Assembly (NCBI GenBank): GCA_951799405.1 | Contig: OX637339.1 | Location: 17,360,001-17,424,000 of the forward strand | Source of the DNA: Agapetus fuscipes | Lineage: Eukaryota > Arthropoda > Insecta > Trichoptera > Glossosomatidae | Direction of reading: 5' to 3' | Length of the DNA stretch: 64,000 bases | Position numbers and translations under genes: made by a program | Part shown: one piece after another, positions 43,426 through 55,329 of the stretch | Position numbering within the stretch: the first letter of the stretch is position 1 | How the letters are laid out: the number at the start of each line of letters is the position of its first letter | Notes under the pieces: generated by a model | Seen by the model: only the letters and a program-made list of their open reading frames with translations | Databases searched by the model: none | Told to the model about the DNA's origin: nothing

Positions 43426-43734
43426 AAAAATTCGAGTGCTAACCTCTTAGTTTAGGTTTTTTTCTATGGAAACGCAAAATTCAAACGCTGTTTTCAGACT
43501 CTTTGTAACAACGGCTGCCTATTTTTCCCTATTATTTCATCCTAATTCGGCAGAGTGCCTTTTTGGAACCACACCTGTGAAATTCATCAACATTAACAGG
43601 TCAGATACACTATCGACAAACAAGCTGCCAACTAGTACTGACCTATGTGAGGATTGCTTTGATATTCCAAAGAAGAGAGGAGACACTTGTTCCCTGGCTG
43701 AGGATACCTGAGAGAGTCCGGAACAAGATCAGAT

Positions 43735-43816
43735 TGCCTTAGTACGAGTTGCAAAACTTGAGAAAAGTAAAGTTTACGGAAAATATTAAAGAGTGATTTC
43801 TCCCAAAATCTGCCGT
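43735..43816 (+). repeat. element I half copy
   Basis: Matches the left arm at 36885-36968 almost exactly. The other arm is absent. Confidence 0.75.
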
Positions 43817-43834
43817 TTTCGCCGTTTCTGCCGT

Positions 43835-43956
43835 TCGCACCCAGCGAAGAGCAAATTTGAAAATATAAATGCAAATTTTTTTGTGCTCCGCCGGGAATCG
43901 AACCCACAACCCTCCCATTTAGAGTCCGAAGTGTTACCACTGAACTACAGACCTTT
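43835..43956 (-). repeat. SINE family C head
   Basis: tgctccgccgggaatcgaac through accactgaactacagacc. Confidence 0.8.
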
Positions 43957-45514
43957 AAGGTATCGAAATAGATAATGGTCTAACCTGAAAAACTACAAAA
44001 AAATGTTTTTAAGGATGATGAATATAGGTTCAAATGACATCGATTTTGAAGAAAACTGGTAAAATGTTTGTTTTAGATGTGTGTAGCTGTCATACAACTG
44101 ACAAAATGTATCGAAAACCCCTTAACACACTTTTGTCACGAAAATGTGCTATATTTGGCCACTTTCTTTTTTAAACAAATGGGGCTTAGAGATAAACCAT
44201 TAGTTTGGATGGAAGCGCACCTTCTTTTTTAAAATATATGGCATTAATAAAACAATAAAAAAACTTACATGCTATATTTTTTGACCTATTTAAAAAACTC
44301 GTTAAATTTTACTTGTATTATATTATATCACACAGAAATATATCAAATGCGTTTGTACACTATTTATTTTTACAGGCAAAGTAAACCAATATTCATCAAG
44401 ATCCTGTTTATTTTATTAGCGAACGCGGCAAGAATGTACTCTATATGTGTAGCTTAGTGGCGTCGCGTTCGATTTCAAGAATGAGGTCCGCAAAAAAGCT
44501 GTGACGTCATATGACCGGATTGCTAGCGTGAAATCTAAGAATATTTTTGTATTGGTTGCTTACGATCTTAGTCACATAGGCTTCATTATCTCAATTTTTC
44601 AGTCGTTCTCTTTTATGCCTCTTCAGATGAAAATCATCAATCATCAGGAGGATTTTTTCTTTAGTTGTACCCACAGATCACGGAATATAAAGTTGTACCT
44701 GTGTTAAAGAAAAATAATCATAAATTGTATTTCAAATATTTTTCTCAACATAACATAAAATGTTGTCAGGCATAAAATCATGCATAAATTATTTGATGCA
44801 ACTCTGCAATAGGTAATTACTAATTACATACATTATATTCCGTCTTTTGTAATAGCAATCATTATTTATGCAAATTACAGCGGAAAAACTATTCAATAAC
44901 TATTATTCTGGAATTCTTAGTTTCAAGGTAATGGGAAAAAAAACTTCGATGACACTTAAATACCTAACTAATTTATCACATGTATGGCAACACTTGTGTT
45001 CCTTTTTTAAAATTAACAGCCAAGGCGTGTTCGATAATGGCGTCCATTTTTAAGTACTTATGTTCACAATTTCTTTTTGTGACAGTTTTATACGCAATTA
45101 TGGAAAAATAAAACCATATAAAAATTAAACCGTGTCATTTTTTGACAGAAATATAGGTACCTAGTAACGAGAGCACGACACGTTTTCATTTAGCTCTATA
45201 CGTTTTCCTGAAAAATAGAGCTATAAATAACTTAAGCACATATAGGTAGGTATAAGGGAACGAAAATTCTAAATTTCAGTTTTTTCGGCAGGCAAACATC
45301 ACAGATCTATGTAACTATGGTCCTTAGTAGGTACACAGTATCAAAATTCTATTTTTAGCTTTTTGCTCTTCAACCTGTTTTGAGCGCTAGACAACTGATT
45401 GGACGCAAAAATGTTATGCATACAAATTTAATCAGCTGTTCACGCGTAGCCATGTTTAACACATCGCATCGCTTGCTAGCTACCATATACAATCGCTAAA
45501 AAAGTATCTACGAC
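43957..45514. other. long AT-rich stretch, no supported gene
   Basis: A family B tail scrap lies at about 44418-44462 (gaacgcggcaagaatgtact, tgtgtagcttag). Remaining open frames are under 70 codons with no domain. Confidence 0.4.
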
Positions 45515-45900
45515 CTACGGACGCTCGTTGAATCTGTAGCCATTCGAGTGTTTACATCTTTCTCTTGAGTCTATATGATGATGATGATGGATGATTTCTT
45601 TCCTGTGCCGCCATAGATGGTCCAGGACCATCTCAAGGGCGCCATGGCTTCTGGAGAAAAGCAGTGTCTTGAGTCCCTTTCTGAAGGTGGTGGTAGGATG
45701 GTTCGCGCGAACACCGACGGGCAAATTGTTCCAGGCAACCGGCCCGGCCACCGCAAAGCTCCTGTCTGCAAAATTTGATGTGTTCGCTCTTTTGGGCACT
45801 ATGACCTTGTTGACAGCAGTGAGGGCAGAGCGTAGTCGTCGTTTTGAAAGCGTCTATGGTAGTCTAGAAGAAGATAGAATCTCTGCAACTTAGATTATAC
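45515..45900 (-). mobile_element. LINE-beta RT C-terminal fragment
   Basis: Minus-strand PKRANTSNFADRSFAVAGPV, WNNLPVGVRANHPTTTFRKG and LKTLLFSRS; an (ATG)n tail at about 45575. Closely related to, but distinct from, the copies near 39000, 54700 and 57600. Confidence 0.8.
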
Positions 45901-46049
45901 TATAAAACTTACCCAAGTTTACAACACCGTGTCAAATCCCGTCGATCGCGTAAATAAAAAAAACGTATGGAAGATGCAACAGCACGCCTAGTGAGTGATT
46001 GAGTTTTGATTCATTTTTCCGTTTACATGATTACTCTTTGTTATATTAT

Positions 46050-46535
46050 GTTGGTACGAGTATGAGGCTGGCCACCCATACTTACTGTAAAAATGTTTTA
46101 CCGTGCCAATATCACCTCTACTTCAGGGAAGGTCAGCAAAAGTTGCAGGGTGTATGTTCATTTGCAGTATGGATTTAAATTTGTAAGCGGCTGACCACCC
46201 ATGCTGTAAAAATGGTTCACTTTGCCAATGTCACCCCTGTTTCAGGGAAGGACGGCAGGAGTTGCAGGGCGTATGTCCATTTGAGATTTGGTTTTTATGT
46301 TGTAGGCTCACATGAGGCATGTGCAAGCGCGAACTTGTACATGTCTGGTTGTGAGAATGCATGTAATGTGAATCTCCAATGTAACATATCTTTGCAACTT
46401 AGATTAGATTATATTAGATTAGAAGTTCCTACATATGCAGCGTTTGTAAGCTCAAACTTACACGTGCCTGTTTGTGGACATGCATATAATGTGAATTTTA
46501 AATGTCAATATATCTTTGCAACTTAGATTATAGAT
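46050..46535 (+). repeat. family A copy split by another family A copy
   Basis: Outer copy 46050-46185 and 46428-46535, tail ttagattatagatag. Confidence 0.75.
46187..46427 (+). repeat. family A copy nested in family A
   Basis: GGACGGCAGGAG subtype, tail ttagattagattatattag; much better preserved than its host copy. Confidence 0.85.
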
Positions 46536-46784
46536 AGATGATCGAGGGTAGTGGAGCTTATGCTACGTTTTAACTTGTAATACTTTTTCACGTTAGAATA
46601 ACGCTCTCCTAAATGGATCTATTCTAAAATGTCAACTCACTAAATTAGATGCAGCTTCCTATAAAATTTGCAACGCAAAGACTAAAATGTAAAAGTTCAG
46701 TTGACATTTGTAGTAGAGAGAATGACAGTTTAAGTAAAAAAACACACAATATGCTTATTTAAAAGACCTCAATTTACACGCAAA

Positions 46785-46988
46785 CGCAACTAAGCTAAAC
46801 ATATAGTGTTGCTACGCGTTGACCCGAGGGATTCGCATGGATGAACCTATTTATTTTTAAAGATACGCGGTCTGGCCTTTCGCCGATTACTTCAGTTGAA
46901 GTGGCAGTTTCCCAGCTCCCAAAGAGGCTGGTACTCATTTTGTTGTGAAGGCTGAGTAAACCTTGCCGGTATTTTACATTGGGGCTAC
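46785..46988 (-). repeat. SINE family B, tail and body
   Basis: cgcaactaagctaaacatat through ccttgccggtattttac. A head fragment of the same orientation lies at 47395-47475. Confidence 0.75.
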
Positions 46989-47014
46989 CTAAAGCGCTTT
47001 TCCGTTAAATTCCT

Positions 47015-47270
47015 TCTAATCTAATCTAATCTAAGTTGCAAAGATATGTTACATTGGAGATTCACATTACATGCATTCTCTCAACCAGACACATACAAGT
47101 TCGCGCTTGCACATGCCTCATGTGAACCTACAACATAAAAACCAAATCTCAAATGGACATACACCCTGCAACTCTTGCCGTCCTTCCCTGAGACAGGGGT
47201 GACATTGGCAAAGTGAACCATTTTTACAGCATGGGTGGTCAGCCGCATACCAACCTATAAGTCAAGGAAC
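47015..47270 (-). repeat. family A copy
   Basis: Full length, GGACGGCAAGAG subtype. Confidence 0.9.
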
Positions 47271-47394
47271 CTTACACTTTGTATATCCATACATGTCGGA
47301 GATTGCTAGCGCTTGCGACAGAACTCCATAGATAAAAAAAAAACATTGTACACCTTATTTTTGGACACGAATCGCCAGTTCGTCGCCTTCTGAA

Positions 47395-47475
47395 ATCATT
47401 TCTCGGTGGGATTCGAACCCCAGCTCTTGGCATGAATTGCAAGCATTATACCAACTAAGCTATCGACCGGACTTG
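47395..47475 (-). repeat. SINE family B head
   Basis: gggattcgaaccccagctc and actaagctatcgaccgg. Confidence 0.75.
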
Positions 47476-47911
47476 CTTACGTCTTTTTCGAGAAGACACT
47501 TGAAAATAACGTACGCAAGTCGAAAGTACTTGATTTGAAATAATTGTTAAAATTTGTGAAAATAAAACTGTATTTTTTTTTAATTATTCAGTCTCGTAAA
47601 AAATATTTTTCACTGTGTAAATACACAAACTGTAAAAAGTTTAATTTTAAATTTTGTTAAGCTTCTATTAAAACGCATAAAACAAGGGTTTTACTACTAA
47701 ATAAATATGGATTCAGCTTACTTCCTAGCTAAATAGATAAAATTATATCCAATGCAAAATGTAAATTTGCATTCCGCTCACTTTTTTGTGCCTTAGCTTA
47801 AAGTCAAGACCAACGCTATTTAAAGTCAGCGGAATCCAAAAATAGCATTCTTAAAAGTCACCAGTGTACATTTAAATATTTATTTATAAAATATAAGGTT
47901 TTTATAAAATA
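47476..47911. other. AT-rich with a Penelope-type scrap
   Basis: tgtgaaaataaaactgtatt and ttcactgtgtaaatacacaaac near 47556-47633. Confidence 0.4.
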
Positions 47912-48035
47912 ATTCCTTGACTATAGGTTCGTACAAGACTAATAAACCATACCTACTGTGAAAATGGTTCACTTTGCCAATGTCACTGTCCCATGTTTCA
48001 AGGAACCCTGGCAAAAGTTGCAGAGATTATGCTTT
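47912..48035 (+). repeat. family A 5' fragment
   Basis: ttccttgactataggttcg through aaaagttgcagagattatg. Confidence 0.75.
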
Positions 48036-48545
48036 GACCTTGACTGAAATCGGTTCTCAAAAATAATTTTGTTTTTATATGTATTTAACCCAAGCAAAAT
48101 TGTATTTATACTCTTTGAATTCTTTAACAGATTCATCCAATTCATTAGGTGTATTATCTTATTTCTCATTAAAACGACTTAATTACAACATGCAATAAAT
48201 GTGTTCAAATATTTTGACAAATAAAAAACCTATTTGTATGGATGAGAGACTATAGCGCCTCTGGCAGTCAGATTTAGAAAGAATGAGGTTTATTTTCGCG
48301 CCTTTTTCAATGTTCCGACCTTATTCTATTAAAAATGCACATTTTTTACGGCTAACTTTATGAAACACTTATAAAAGTGCTTGTAATTTTAAAACCGTAA
48401 TGAAAATAATCAAAATGATTGAAACACTACCTGTAAACGACTGCTGCAAACTTAATTTTGCATAAACAAGTGCTCTGTAATATTTTAAAAAGCACGGTAC
48501 GTAATTACAAATTTTATAGCATCCTCGATACGGTCGTATTTCGAA
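48036..48545. other. unassigned AT-rich
   Basis: No recognisable feature. Confidence 0.35.
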
Positions 48546-48947
48546 TGGTTCCACGATAAATCGGCCACAGAAAACCCGTCCACACGACTTTTCAGTCAAC
48601 GACATTTCGGTCGTAAGCAGCACGGCCACAGACAACTCATACATATACACATTGGTCACGGACATTCGGTAACATAACAGTTTGTCCAAATGACTTTTCG
48701 GTCACAAACAGCCCCATTCCAGAAAACTACAATTAATTAAGACGTCAGTAATAAAAAAGGTTTTTTTGTGATGTTTTTTGACTGATAGGTTGGTATGAGG
48801 CTGATCTCCCATGTAGTACAAACTTTGTTCACTTTTGCGAATGCCACCCCGGTTTCAGGGAAAGGTGGAATGAGTTGCAAAGTTTGTGTTCATGTGAAGT
48901 TTGGTTCAATTTGTAGAAACCTATGTAGTACCTACACATGCCGCATG

Positions 48948-49520
48948 TCGCACGCTTAATAATAAAGAGAAATAACTCGAAAATTGGGAAAATCGAGGTT
49001 TTGTAATAATCTAATCTAATCTAATCTAAGCTGCAAAGATATATATCATTTAAGATTTATACTAAATGCATTCCCACAAGCAGATATGTATAATTTCGCG
49101 CTAACACATGCCGCATGTGGACCTACAATATAAAAACCCATTCTCAAATGAACATAAGCCTTGCAACTCTTGCCGTCCTTCCCTGAAACAGGGGTGACAT
49201 TGGCAAAGTGAACCAATTTTTATATTATGGGTGGTCAGCCGCATAACAACCTATAAGTTAAGGAACATACATGACAAATTACATTTTTTAAAATCAAAGA
49301 ATAGTAAAATATAATAATAAATATCCATAATAAAACGCAAGAACAATGCGAGAAGAATAGGTAGAATGCGACAGCCGTTCAATTTGGACGAATATGACCG
49401 AGATAAAACATCGGCCGCCTTTTTCATCCCATACAAGTTGTACTGGGTGTCTGAACTTGAAACGTGATTTCCCAACATTCTTGTTTTTTGAGTTATTGCT
49501 CTTTATTATTAAACGTGCGA
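48948..49520. repeat. MITE family Q, copy 2, split by family A
   Basis: TG at 48946-48947 and 49521-49522. Interior interrupted at 49009-49327. Confidence 0.8.
49009..49327 (-). repeat. long family A copy inside MITE Q
   Basis: Flanked by TAATA (49004-49008 and 49328-49332). Extends about 55 bp beyond the usual 5' end, into sequence (aaaatgtaatttgtcatgta in sense) shared with the LINE 3' UTR at 59895. Confidence 0.85.
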
Positions 49521-49836
49521 TGTGTAAGCGTGAACTTATTATATGTGCCTGCTTGTGGGCATGCATTAAATGTCAATGATTATAACATAGATCTGTCTGT
49601 GGATTGTAAGTCACCGAAATGTCGTTAATCTAAAAATAATATCGTGTGGACGAAATGTCGTGTGACCGAATTTTACCGAACTCGTCCACAGACACATCGG
49701 TCTGTGGACGAGTCATCTGTAGTCGAGTTGTCAGTGACCGAAATGTTGTTAACCGAAAAGTTGTGTGGCCGATTTGTAAATGAACAAGCTGTCTGTGGAC
49801 GAGTTATCTTTGACCGATTTGCTGTGACGCGGTTTC

Positions 49837-50300
49837 GAATGCACAGTCGGCCATAAATGCATATTTTTTCCATCGCAAACAGCTGCAATAATCGACTTGG
49901 CAAAATCTGGCTCACAATCGCGTAGGAGAATCGACCTTATCGTCATTTGCCACGCCATGTGACGTGTGCGAGCGAAATGAATGGTTTGTCAACCGGCCCA
50001 TAAGGGCTATAATATTGTTAAGGTTTGCATGATTGAATGTTTCTATCACGTCGGGAGGTCACCACTGTTAAGGTTTGAATTGTTTTTTATTGACATTTAA
50101 ATTTATAAGTATCGTTATGCCCTTAATTACACAACCAGTGAAATATTGTTAGTCAGGTTCGTTTAGAGTTCTTTACACACTTGTCGTAGCACTTATTGTT
50201 CATTTGTAGCACTAGATGGGAGAGACAGAGTGCTGACGTCCAGCCTCGATATCTCTCCTTGTTGGGAGCACGCGGGATGTCTGGTAGAGGTGTTTGGACA
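49837..50300. other. unassigned
   Basis: No recognised element; the sequence becomes less AT-rich towards 50300. Confidence 0.35.
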
Positions 50301-50394
50301 GAGCGGTTGCTCGATGTCACTCGTTCCAGCTTCCACGATGTGTGTGTAACGCGGGTAGCAACGTCAGAATCTTAAATTGCCCAACAATTACTCC

Positions 50395-50575
50395 CAGCTG
50401 TGTATGTGTGCGCAGATGGAGGGTTACGTTTGGAAGGTCAAAAGTATCCGCACGAGTCCTTCCGATTGCGTATGTATGTGTGCACGGAGAGATAGGACCG
50501 TTTGGGAGGTAACAAAAGCACCCGCACGATTCCTTCCGTAACACACGTGTGTGTGTGTGTGTGGTGCAGGCGGAG
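50395..50575. repeat. short tandem repeat, ~85 bp unit, GT-rich
   Basis: The phrases gtatgtgtgcgcagatgg / gtatgtgtgcacggagag, gtttggaaggt / gtttgggaggt, and ccgcacgagtccttccg / ccgcacgattccttccg appear in two successive units, closed by a (GT)n run at about 50547-50564. Confidence 0.8.
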
Positions 50576-51440
50576 AGTTTCCGTCTTAGTGCAAGCCACT
50601 GATTCATTACCAGTACCTACGGGGCAATTTGCACTGCTCCTCACATAGGCAAGGCTTCGGGTGGAATCGACCCAGTTGGTACTCTTTATCCGAGAAGCTA
50701 GCTCTACAAAGAAAGGTTGAGACCACCTTGGTTCTTGTTATCCAGCGGAGCCGGATTTGGGAGGCCAAGTACCATGCCTTGAGATAATCAATAGAATATC
50801 TGCCTGATGGCTCAAATCTCATTCCTTATGAAGAATGCTTGTTCGATTTTGCGTATGAGTTTATTTGTCTCAAAGCGCCATCTGTGGGTGTTTCTCTGAA
50901 GCTCACTGACACCACAATATCATATACAGGTACGTTTCATGTACAGGTACCTACGTTTCTCAAAAATTTCAAACTAAAATTTGTAAACGATTTAGTCGGG
51001 ATATTTCAAATTGCTCTCAGGAAGTGACGTCACAAATTAAGGAGACTTATGTCCTTAGCAATAAAATACAAAATTATTTAGCGACCCGACGGAGTGATGT
51101 CTCATTTCCCCCCAACTTTTCTGTGTCACAAAAAAATAAACATTGCAAAAAAATTACCCTCGTTCGCGTAAATAGAAAAAAAATTATAAAAATAAATTAC
51201 TCACTAGGTTTGCTATTGTATCTTCTACACATTTTTATTTTCTAGAAAAATTCACGCAATGGTACATCCTCGGGGTACTGTTCCGAATTAATGGCAGTCG
51301 TTATTTTTAAAATATATTAAGTATGATAAGTATATCATGGTTAAGAATTGGGAAGAACACATTTATCTTGTAACTAATCTTTTAAATTTAAATAATCAAT
51401 ATTTGCCGCCAAATATTCTTTCACGAAAAAAATCTCCATA
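50576..51440. other. unassigned, no supported gene
   Basis: A minus-strand open frame at 50607-50822 has no recognisable domain. Confidence 0.35.
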
Positions 51441-51700
51441 AACCATGCCTCCGAGAGATTGCGTAAAACTAATCGATATCGTCATACCCTACCCGAATTC
51501 ACTACACCAAGCCGCGCCCACAATAGAAAGTCAGCGTTTCCAGCGAGTATATAGCGGCCGCCCCCAGCTTTCGAAAATCAGTGTTGGAGCGACTGTCAAC
51601 CGCTCATGATGTCGCGTCTTGAATTTAAAATTTATTTTCGAAGTGTTGAGTGCGGGACACATTTTTTTAAATGTTTTTGATCAACAGTAATATTTTTTTG
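51441..51700. other. GC-richer stretch upstream of FAM98, possible promoter region
   Basis: 51480-51610 is richer in CpG than its surroundings (gccgcgcccac, tatagcggccgcccc) and matches no repeat family here. It lies about 0.75 kb before the FAM98 ATG, with a family A insertion between. Promoter role is inference only. Confidence 0.3.
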
Positions 51701-51768
51701 GGTTTGTTTTGATAACCACAATCTTTTTTTTTTCGTAATTTTATAAACAAAGTGTACTTAATGTGTAT

Positions 51769-51997
51769 CATGTAAGTTGCAAAACTTAATTTACATTAAT
51801 TAAGATTCATATTACATGCATCTCCTAAATTTTGTGCTTACACATGCCTCATGTGAACTTACAACATTAAAGCTCAATCTCAAATGGACATAAGTCCTGC
51901 AACTCTAGACGACCTTTTTAAAACAGGGGTGACTTTGGCAAAGTGAAACATTTTTTACAGTGGGATGGTCAGCCTCATACAAACCTATGAGTCAAGG
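51769..51997 (-). repeat. family A copy
   Basis: Diverged; tail reduced to catgtaagttgc. Confidence 0.75.
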
Positions 51998-52260
51998 TTT
52001 TTTTTACAATTAATTTTACAAGTTTTAATTTTAAAACTGGCGCTAAAATCCTGAAGAAATGAAGCAGAAATTAAATTTTCCACACCTAATACTGGCGCTT
52101 CAATTTCTCAAAAGAAATTGGCATTGCGAAAATGAAGAAAAAACATGATGTTCAAAAGAAACCCTGGCGCTTTTTTCTTCTATACAAAAATTACTCAAAA
52201 AAGAAGAAATTTTTCTATTTGCAAATTGGTAAAACTGCGTTACCGGCTTGGCAGGAGCTG

Positions 52261-52344
52261 TCAGTTAAACGCCTCCATTATAAAAATATTTAATGAATTT
52301 TACATTATATCGCTAAAAATATCAGTAAATTTAAACTGAAAATC
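52261..52344 (+). promoter_or_regulatory. possible FAM98 start region / 5' UTR
   Basis: TCAGTT at 52261 fits an arthropod initiator about 80 bp before the ATG. No TATA box or clear downstream promoter element is visible, so this is a guess at the transcription start. Confidence 0.2.
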
Positions 52345-52382
52345 ATGGAGACTGATATATTAGACGCACTGTCTGACATTGG
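52345..52382 (+). CDS. FAM98: FAM98-family protein, exon 1
   Basis: First coding exon: ATG at 52345, peptide METDILDALSDIG, donor GTAAGA at 52383, leaving a GG overhang (phase 2). FAM98 proteins open with a very similar METDIL-E-L-DLGY-GPL sequence, which fixes both the start and the family. In animals FAM98A/B associate with DDX1, RTCB and RTRAF in the tRNA-splicing ligase complex, and the N-terminal DUF2465 region is the conserved domain. The gene runs on the + strand across the rest of the window; the six exons give 300 continuous codons. Confidence 0.93.
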
Positions 52383-53243
52383 GTAAGATTTTAATATATT
52401 TTTACCCTTTATTTCACACAAATACAAGACCATGCTCGCTGATCTTTTTCCCTACTTTTCAATAAACACGTCGATGATTTTTCATTTCCAATGTTAAAGA
52501 ACACAACACGAATCAAAATAAAACGACAATAGGAAAAATAAATCATTGTGCAATTGATAACCTACATAATGTTAATTGTACAGTTTTTTTGTTGTTTTTA
52601 GTATATTTCATCATAGTTTCCACAATCTGTCAGGTCTATCGTCTATAATCTAAGTTTCTAAGATATATAACTTTTAAGATTCACACTAAATGCAATCCCA
52701 TTAGCAGACACGTATAAGTTCACACTTTTACGACACATATAAGTTCTTAACACTTACACATTCCACACATTGACTTACAACATAGAAACCCAATCTCAAA
52801 TGAGCATAAGCCCTGCAACTCTTGTCGTTCTTCTCTGAAACAGGGGTGACATTGCCAAAGTGAACCGCTTTTTTACAGTATGGGTGATCAGTCTCATATC
52901 AACCTATAAGTCAAGGAATAACTCTATAGTAAACCTATAAGTAAGGAGCACTTCCCTATTAAATCATCCAAACATTATTTTTATTACACTTGCTTCATGT
53001 GCACTTACAAAAAAACAAACCTCACATGAACGTAAATGTTGAAACTCCTGATGCTTAAAAGTGATTTAAAAGACAATAACTTTTGTCATTAAAATTCAAT
53101 TCATTCTTATTGGTTGTGCAAAGAGGGTGCCTCCTGAAGGTGTTGGCTGCGTCTTCAACGAAACATTGTTTTTGGAAGTTCTTCCTGTACATGTACCTAA
53201 CTATAGATGTTCCACTGAGAGCCTGGCTTGTTTCCCCTTCCAG

Positions 53244-53476
53244 CTATGCAGGTCCCCTCATGGACCCCGCCGCCCTGTCCTCTGCAGTGCAGGCAGGCGC
53301 CAGGTCCCCCGCCTACACGCTGCTGGTGCACCAGCTGGCTGAGGAGCTGCAGCGCCTGAGGAGGCTGGAGGAGACGGTGGCCCCCACTGAGACTCCAGAG
53401 GACGCCAGCTCCTTCCTGCTGGAAGTCAGCGCCTTCCTCAAGGAGATCAGCTGCCCGTACCTCAGCCTCATCACAG
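53244..53476 (+). CDS. FAM98: FAM98-family protein, exon 2
   Basis: Acceptor cttccag before 53244, donor ggtatgc after 53476. Encodes YAGPLMDPAALSSAVQAGAR through EEFLLEV-like and ISCPYLSLITG, residues about 14-90. The CPYLSL motif and the GPL...AL..AV.AG segment are hallmark FAM98 positions. The exon is markedly GC-rich against its introns. The exon length (233 nt) joins exon 1 (38 nt) to end in phase 1. An open frame on the opposite strand here is a shadow. Confidence 0.95.
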
Positions 53477-53585
53477 GTATGCAACTCAAGGTCAAATTCA
53501 AACTGAAGTCATTGATTAATCAACCCTTCAACTGTAGGTGACACGCATATGTGTCAAAGGTTATCTTGCATACTGTATGGTAGTA

Positions 53586-53925
53586 ACGCAACTAAACGCA
53601 ACTAAGCTACACATATAGTGTAACTTCTTGCCGCGTTATCCCCGAAGGGGTCGCATGTGGCGAGTTGAACCTATTTATTTTTACAGGTAAGGGGGCCGGC
53701 CTTACGCCAACCACTTCAGTTGAAGTGGGGGTTTCCCAGCTCCCGAGGGGGCTGGTACTCATTTCTTGTGAAGGCTGAGTAAACCTTGCCGGTATTTTTA
53801 TTATGGGGTTTGAAATAAACACCGAAATAGGAAATCATTTCTGACACCTTCCTCGGTGGGATTCGAACCCGAGCTCACGGGGTAGAATGCGAGCACTCTA
53901 CCAACTGAGCTATCGACCGTAGTAT
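53586..53925 (-). repeat. SINE family B, full length, in FAM98 intron 2
   Basis: Best minus-strand copy; complete from cgcaactaagctacacatat to actgagctatcgaccg. Confidence 0.9.
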
Positions 53926-54184
53926 TAGTGCATACGTGATTCTATTCAGGCTGGTAGAGCAATCTGGCTCTAGTGTGATGGTAGTCGTAAGGTACATTGA
54001 ACGGCAGCCTGAATATGCAAGAAAGATCCATTTAGTATTTATATAAACGGACTACAAAGGGCATCATGGGATTAGTCGCTTCAAGCATTTTCCATGAAGA
54101 ACTATAAGCAGTGATTGTCAATTCTTGTAAATTGTGAACCGAACCATGTAAAATAAATACTGGATGATAAAATAAAGACTGGAT

Positions 54185-54335
54185 GGATCTTTGGTAAATG
54201 CATGTGATTTTTTCAGCCCAGCGAAGAGCGTATTTAAAAATATAATCTGTGTAACTCTTGTGCTCCGCTGGGATTTCAACCTGCAATCTTCGATTTACGA
54301 GTCCAAAGCGTTATCACTAGACTACTTACAAGCCA
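54185..54335 (-). repeat. tRNA-SINE family C, head half, in FAM98 intron 2
   Basis: gcccagcgaagagcgtattt through cactagactacttac; box B altered to gggatttcaacc. Confidence 0.8.
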
Positions 54336-54417
54336 GTCTATCAACTCGCTCAAACAGTCAGATTAATTATCGGGGGACATAATATGTATTTAAACATTTA
54401 TCTGTATGATGTTTTAG

Positions 54418-54554
54418 GTCACATGTCCTCCCGCCTCCAGAGCACGTCAGACCGCCTCCTCTTGCTGGACTTCCTGGTGGCCGAGGTGATGACCACCAGG
54501 ATGCTGCTGATACAGAACCCCGAGGACACCAACCATGCCATGGAAGTCACCATC
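54418..54554 (+). CDS. FAM98: FAM98-family protein, exon 3
   Basis: Acceptor gttttag, donor GTAAGG. Encodes GHMSSRLQSTSDRLLLLDFL then VAEVMTTRMLLIQNPED, residues about 91-136, ending in phase 0. Corresponds to the vertebrate segment after CPYLSLTSG (a leucine-rich helix followed by an ARML-like motif). No frameshift or stop. Confidence 0.94.
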
Positions 54555-54594
54555 GTAAGGCTCTAACATCTTAGTACAAAGCATCATTCTCATA

Positions 54595-54606
54595 TATATA
54601 TATATA
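54595..54606. repeat. (TA)n microsatellite
   Basis: Short TA run just after exon 3. Confidence 0.8.
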
Positions 54607-54634
54607 TGTCAGGCTTATTTATTTTAAATTGCAC

Positions 54635-54985
54635 ATGATAAGAGAGCGCCGTTTTTGTGTGTGTCACACCTCAAGGGCCCTCTCCGATCACGGATAAGAC
54701 TTTGAAAAGAGCTCCGCGAAATATACCCATAGATTTGGAGTTCTTCACTCCGGGTGGCAGTCTGTTCCACTCCACCGGACCCGCAACACGGAAAGCACGG
54801 TCTCCAAAATTTGTACGGATCTGACGGTGCGGCTGAACCAAATTGATTACACCATCGCCCGCGGATCTGAGATCCGCGGGCGATGGTGCAATCAATGCAA
54901 TGTCTGCCTCCTCACACCCATCTCAACAGGCGAAATCATGTCAGTCAGATAAGGTGGAGCCAAGCCATTGATGGCTTTATTTTTA
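54635..54985 (-). mobile_element. LINE-beta RT fragment plus SINE C scrap
   Basis: 54635-54680 is the end of a family C SINE. From about 54660 the minus strand reads IRTNFGDRAFRVAGPVEWNR and LPPGVK. A palindromic doubling of gcgggcgatggtg / atctgagatccgcgggc occurs near 54852-54887. Confidence 0.7.
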
Positions 54986-55329
54986 GCAGTCCACAAACTC
55001 GAGAATACTCATAATGTTGAACCCAGATTGTACTTACACGCACTATAACTGTAATTATGATTGGTATTACAATAATTATCATTGTATCAGTGCACTGGCT
55101 TGAAATTGAGGAAGGATTGAGTATAAAGTCTCTTTAACTTCTTTAAATTGACTCAGTGTGTAACCCCGCGGTATATTTCAGAACTTTGTGTGATGAACAC
55201 AGTAGAGGTAAACGGCTGGCATTAAGATCTGCAAGTAGTACTGCTGGGAGTAAACTGATTGTTCCAAAACGATCTAATAAAGCAAAATACTTGGATAGTG
55301 CCGCTTAGAGCCGTAGAGTGTGAAAGTGC

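Larger units (their letters stand above)
48777..49590 (+). repeat. family A copy split by MITE Q
   Basis: Parts 48777-48947 and 49521-49590; the reading gccgcatg / tgtaagcg joins without MITE Q. Confidence 0.75.
48547..49836. mobile_element. foldback-like element L, copy 3 (host of a nest)
   Basis: Left arm 48547-48709 starts ggttccacgataaatcgg and runs in 13-16 bp units; right arm 49593-49836 is an inverse array ending accgatttgctgtgacgcgg. Between them lies a family A copy holding MITE Q, which holds another family A copy. Confidence 0.65.

Noticed and set aside
49673..49915. Open frames with repeated NFSVNNISV / DNSTTDDSSTDR-like strings
   Set aside because: Translation of the foldback subrepeat array, not a repeat protein.
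53197..53484. Open frame antisense to FAM98 exon 2
   Set aside because: Shadow of a GC-rich exon; the sense strand has clear family homology and splice sites.
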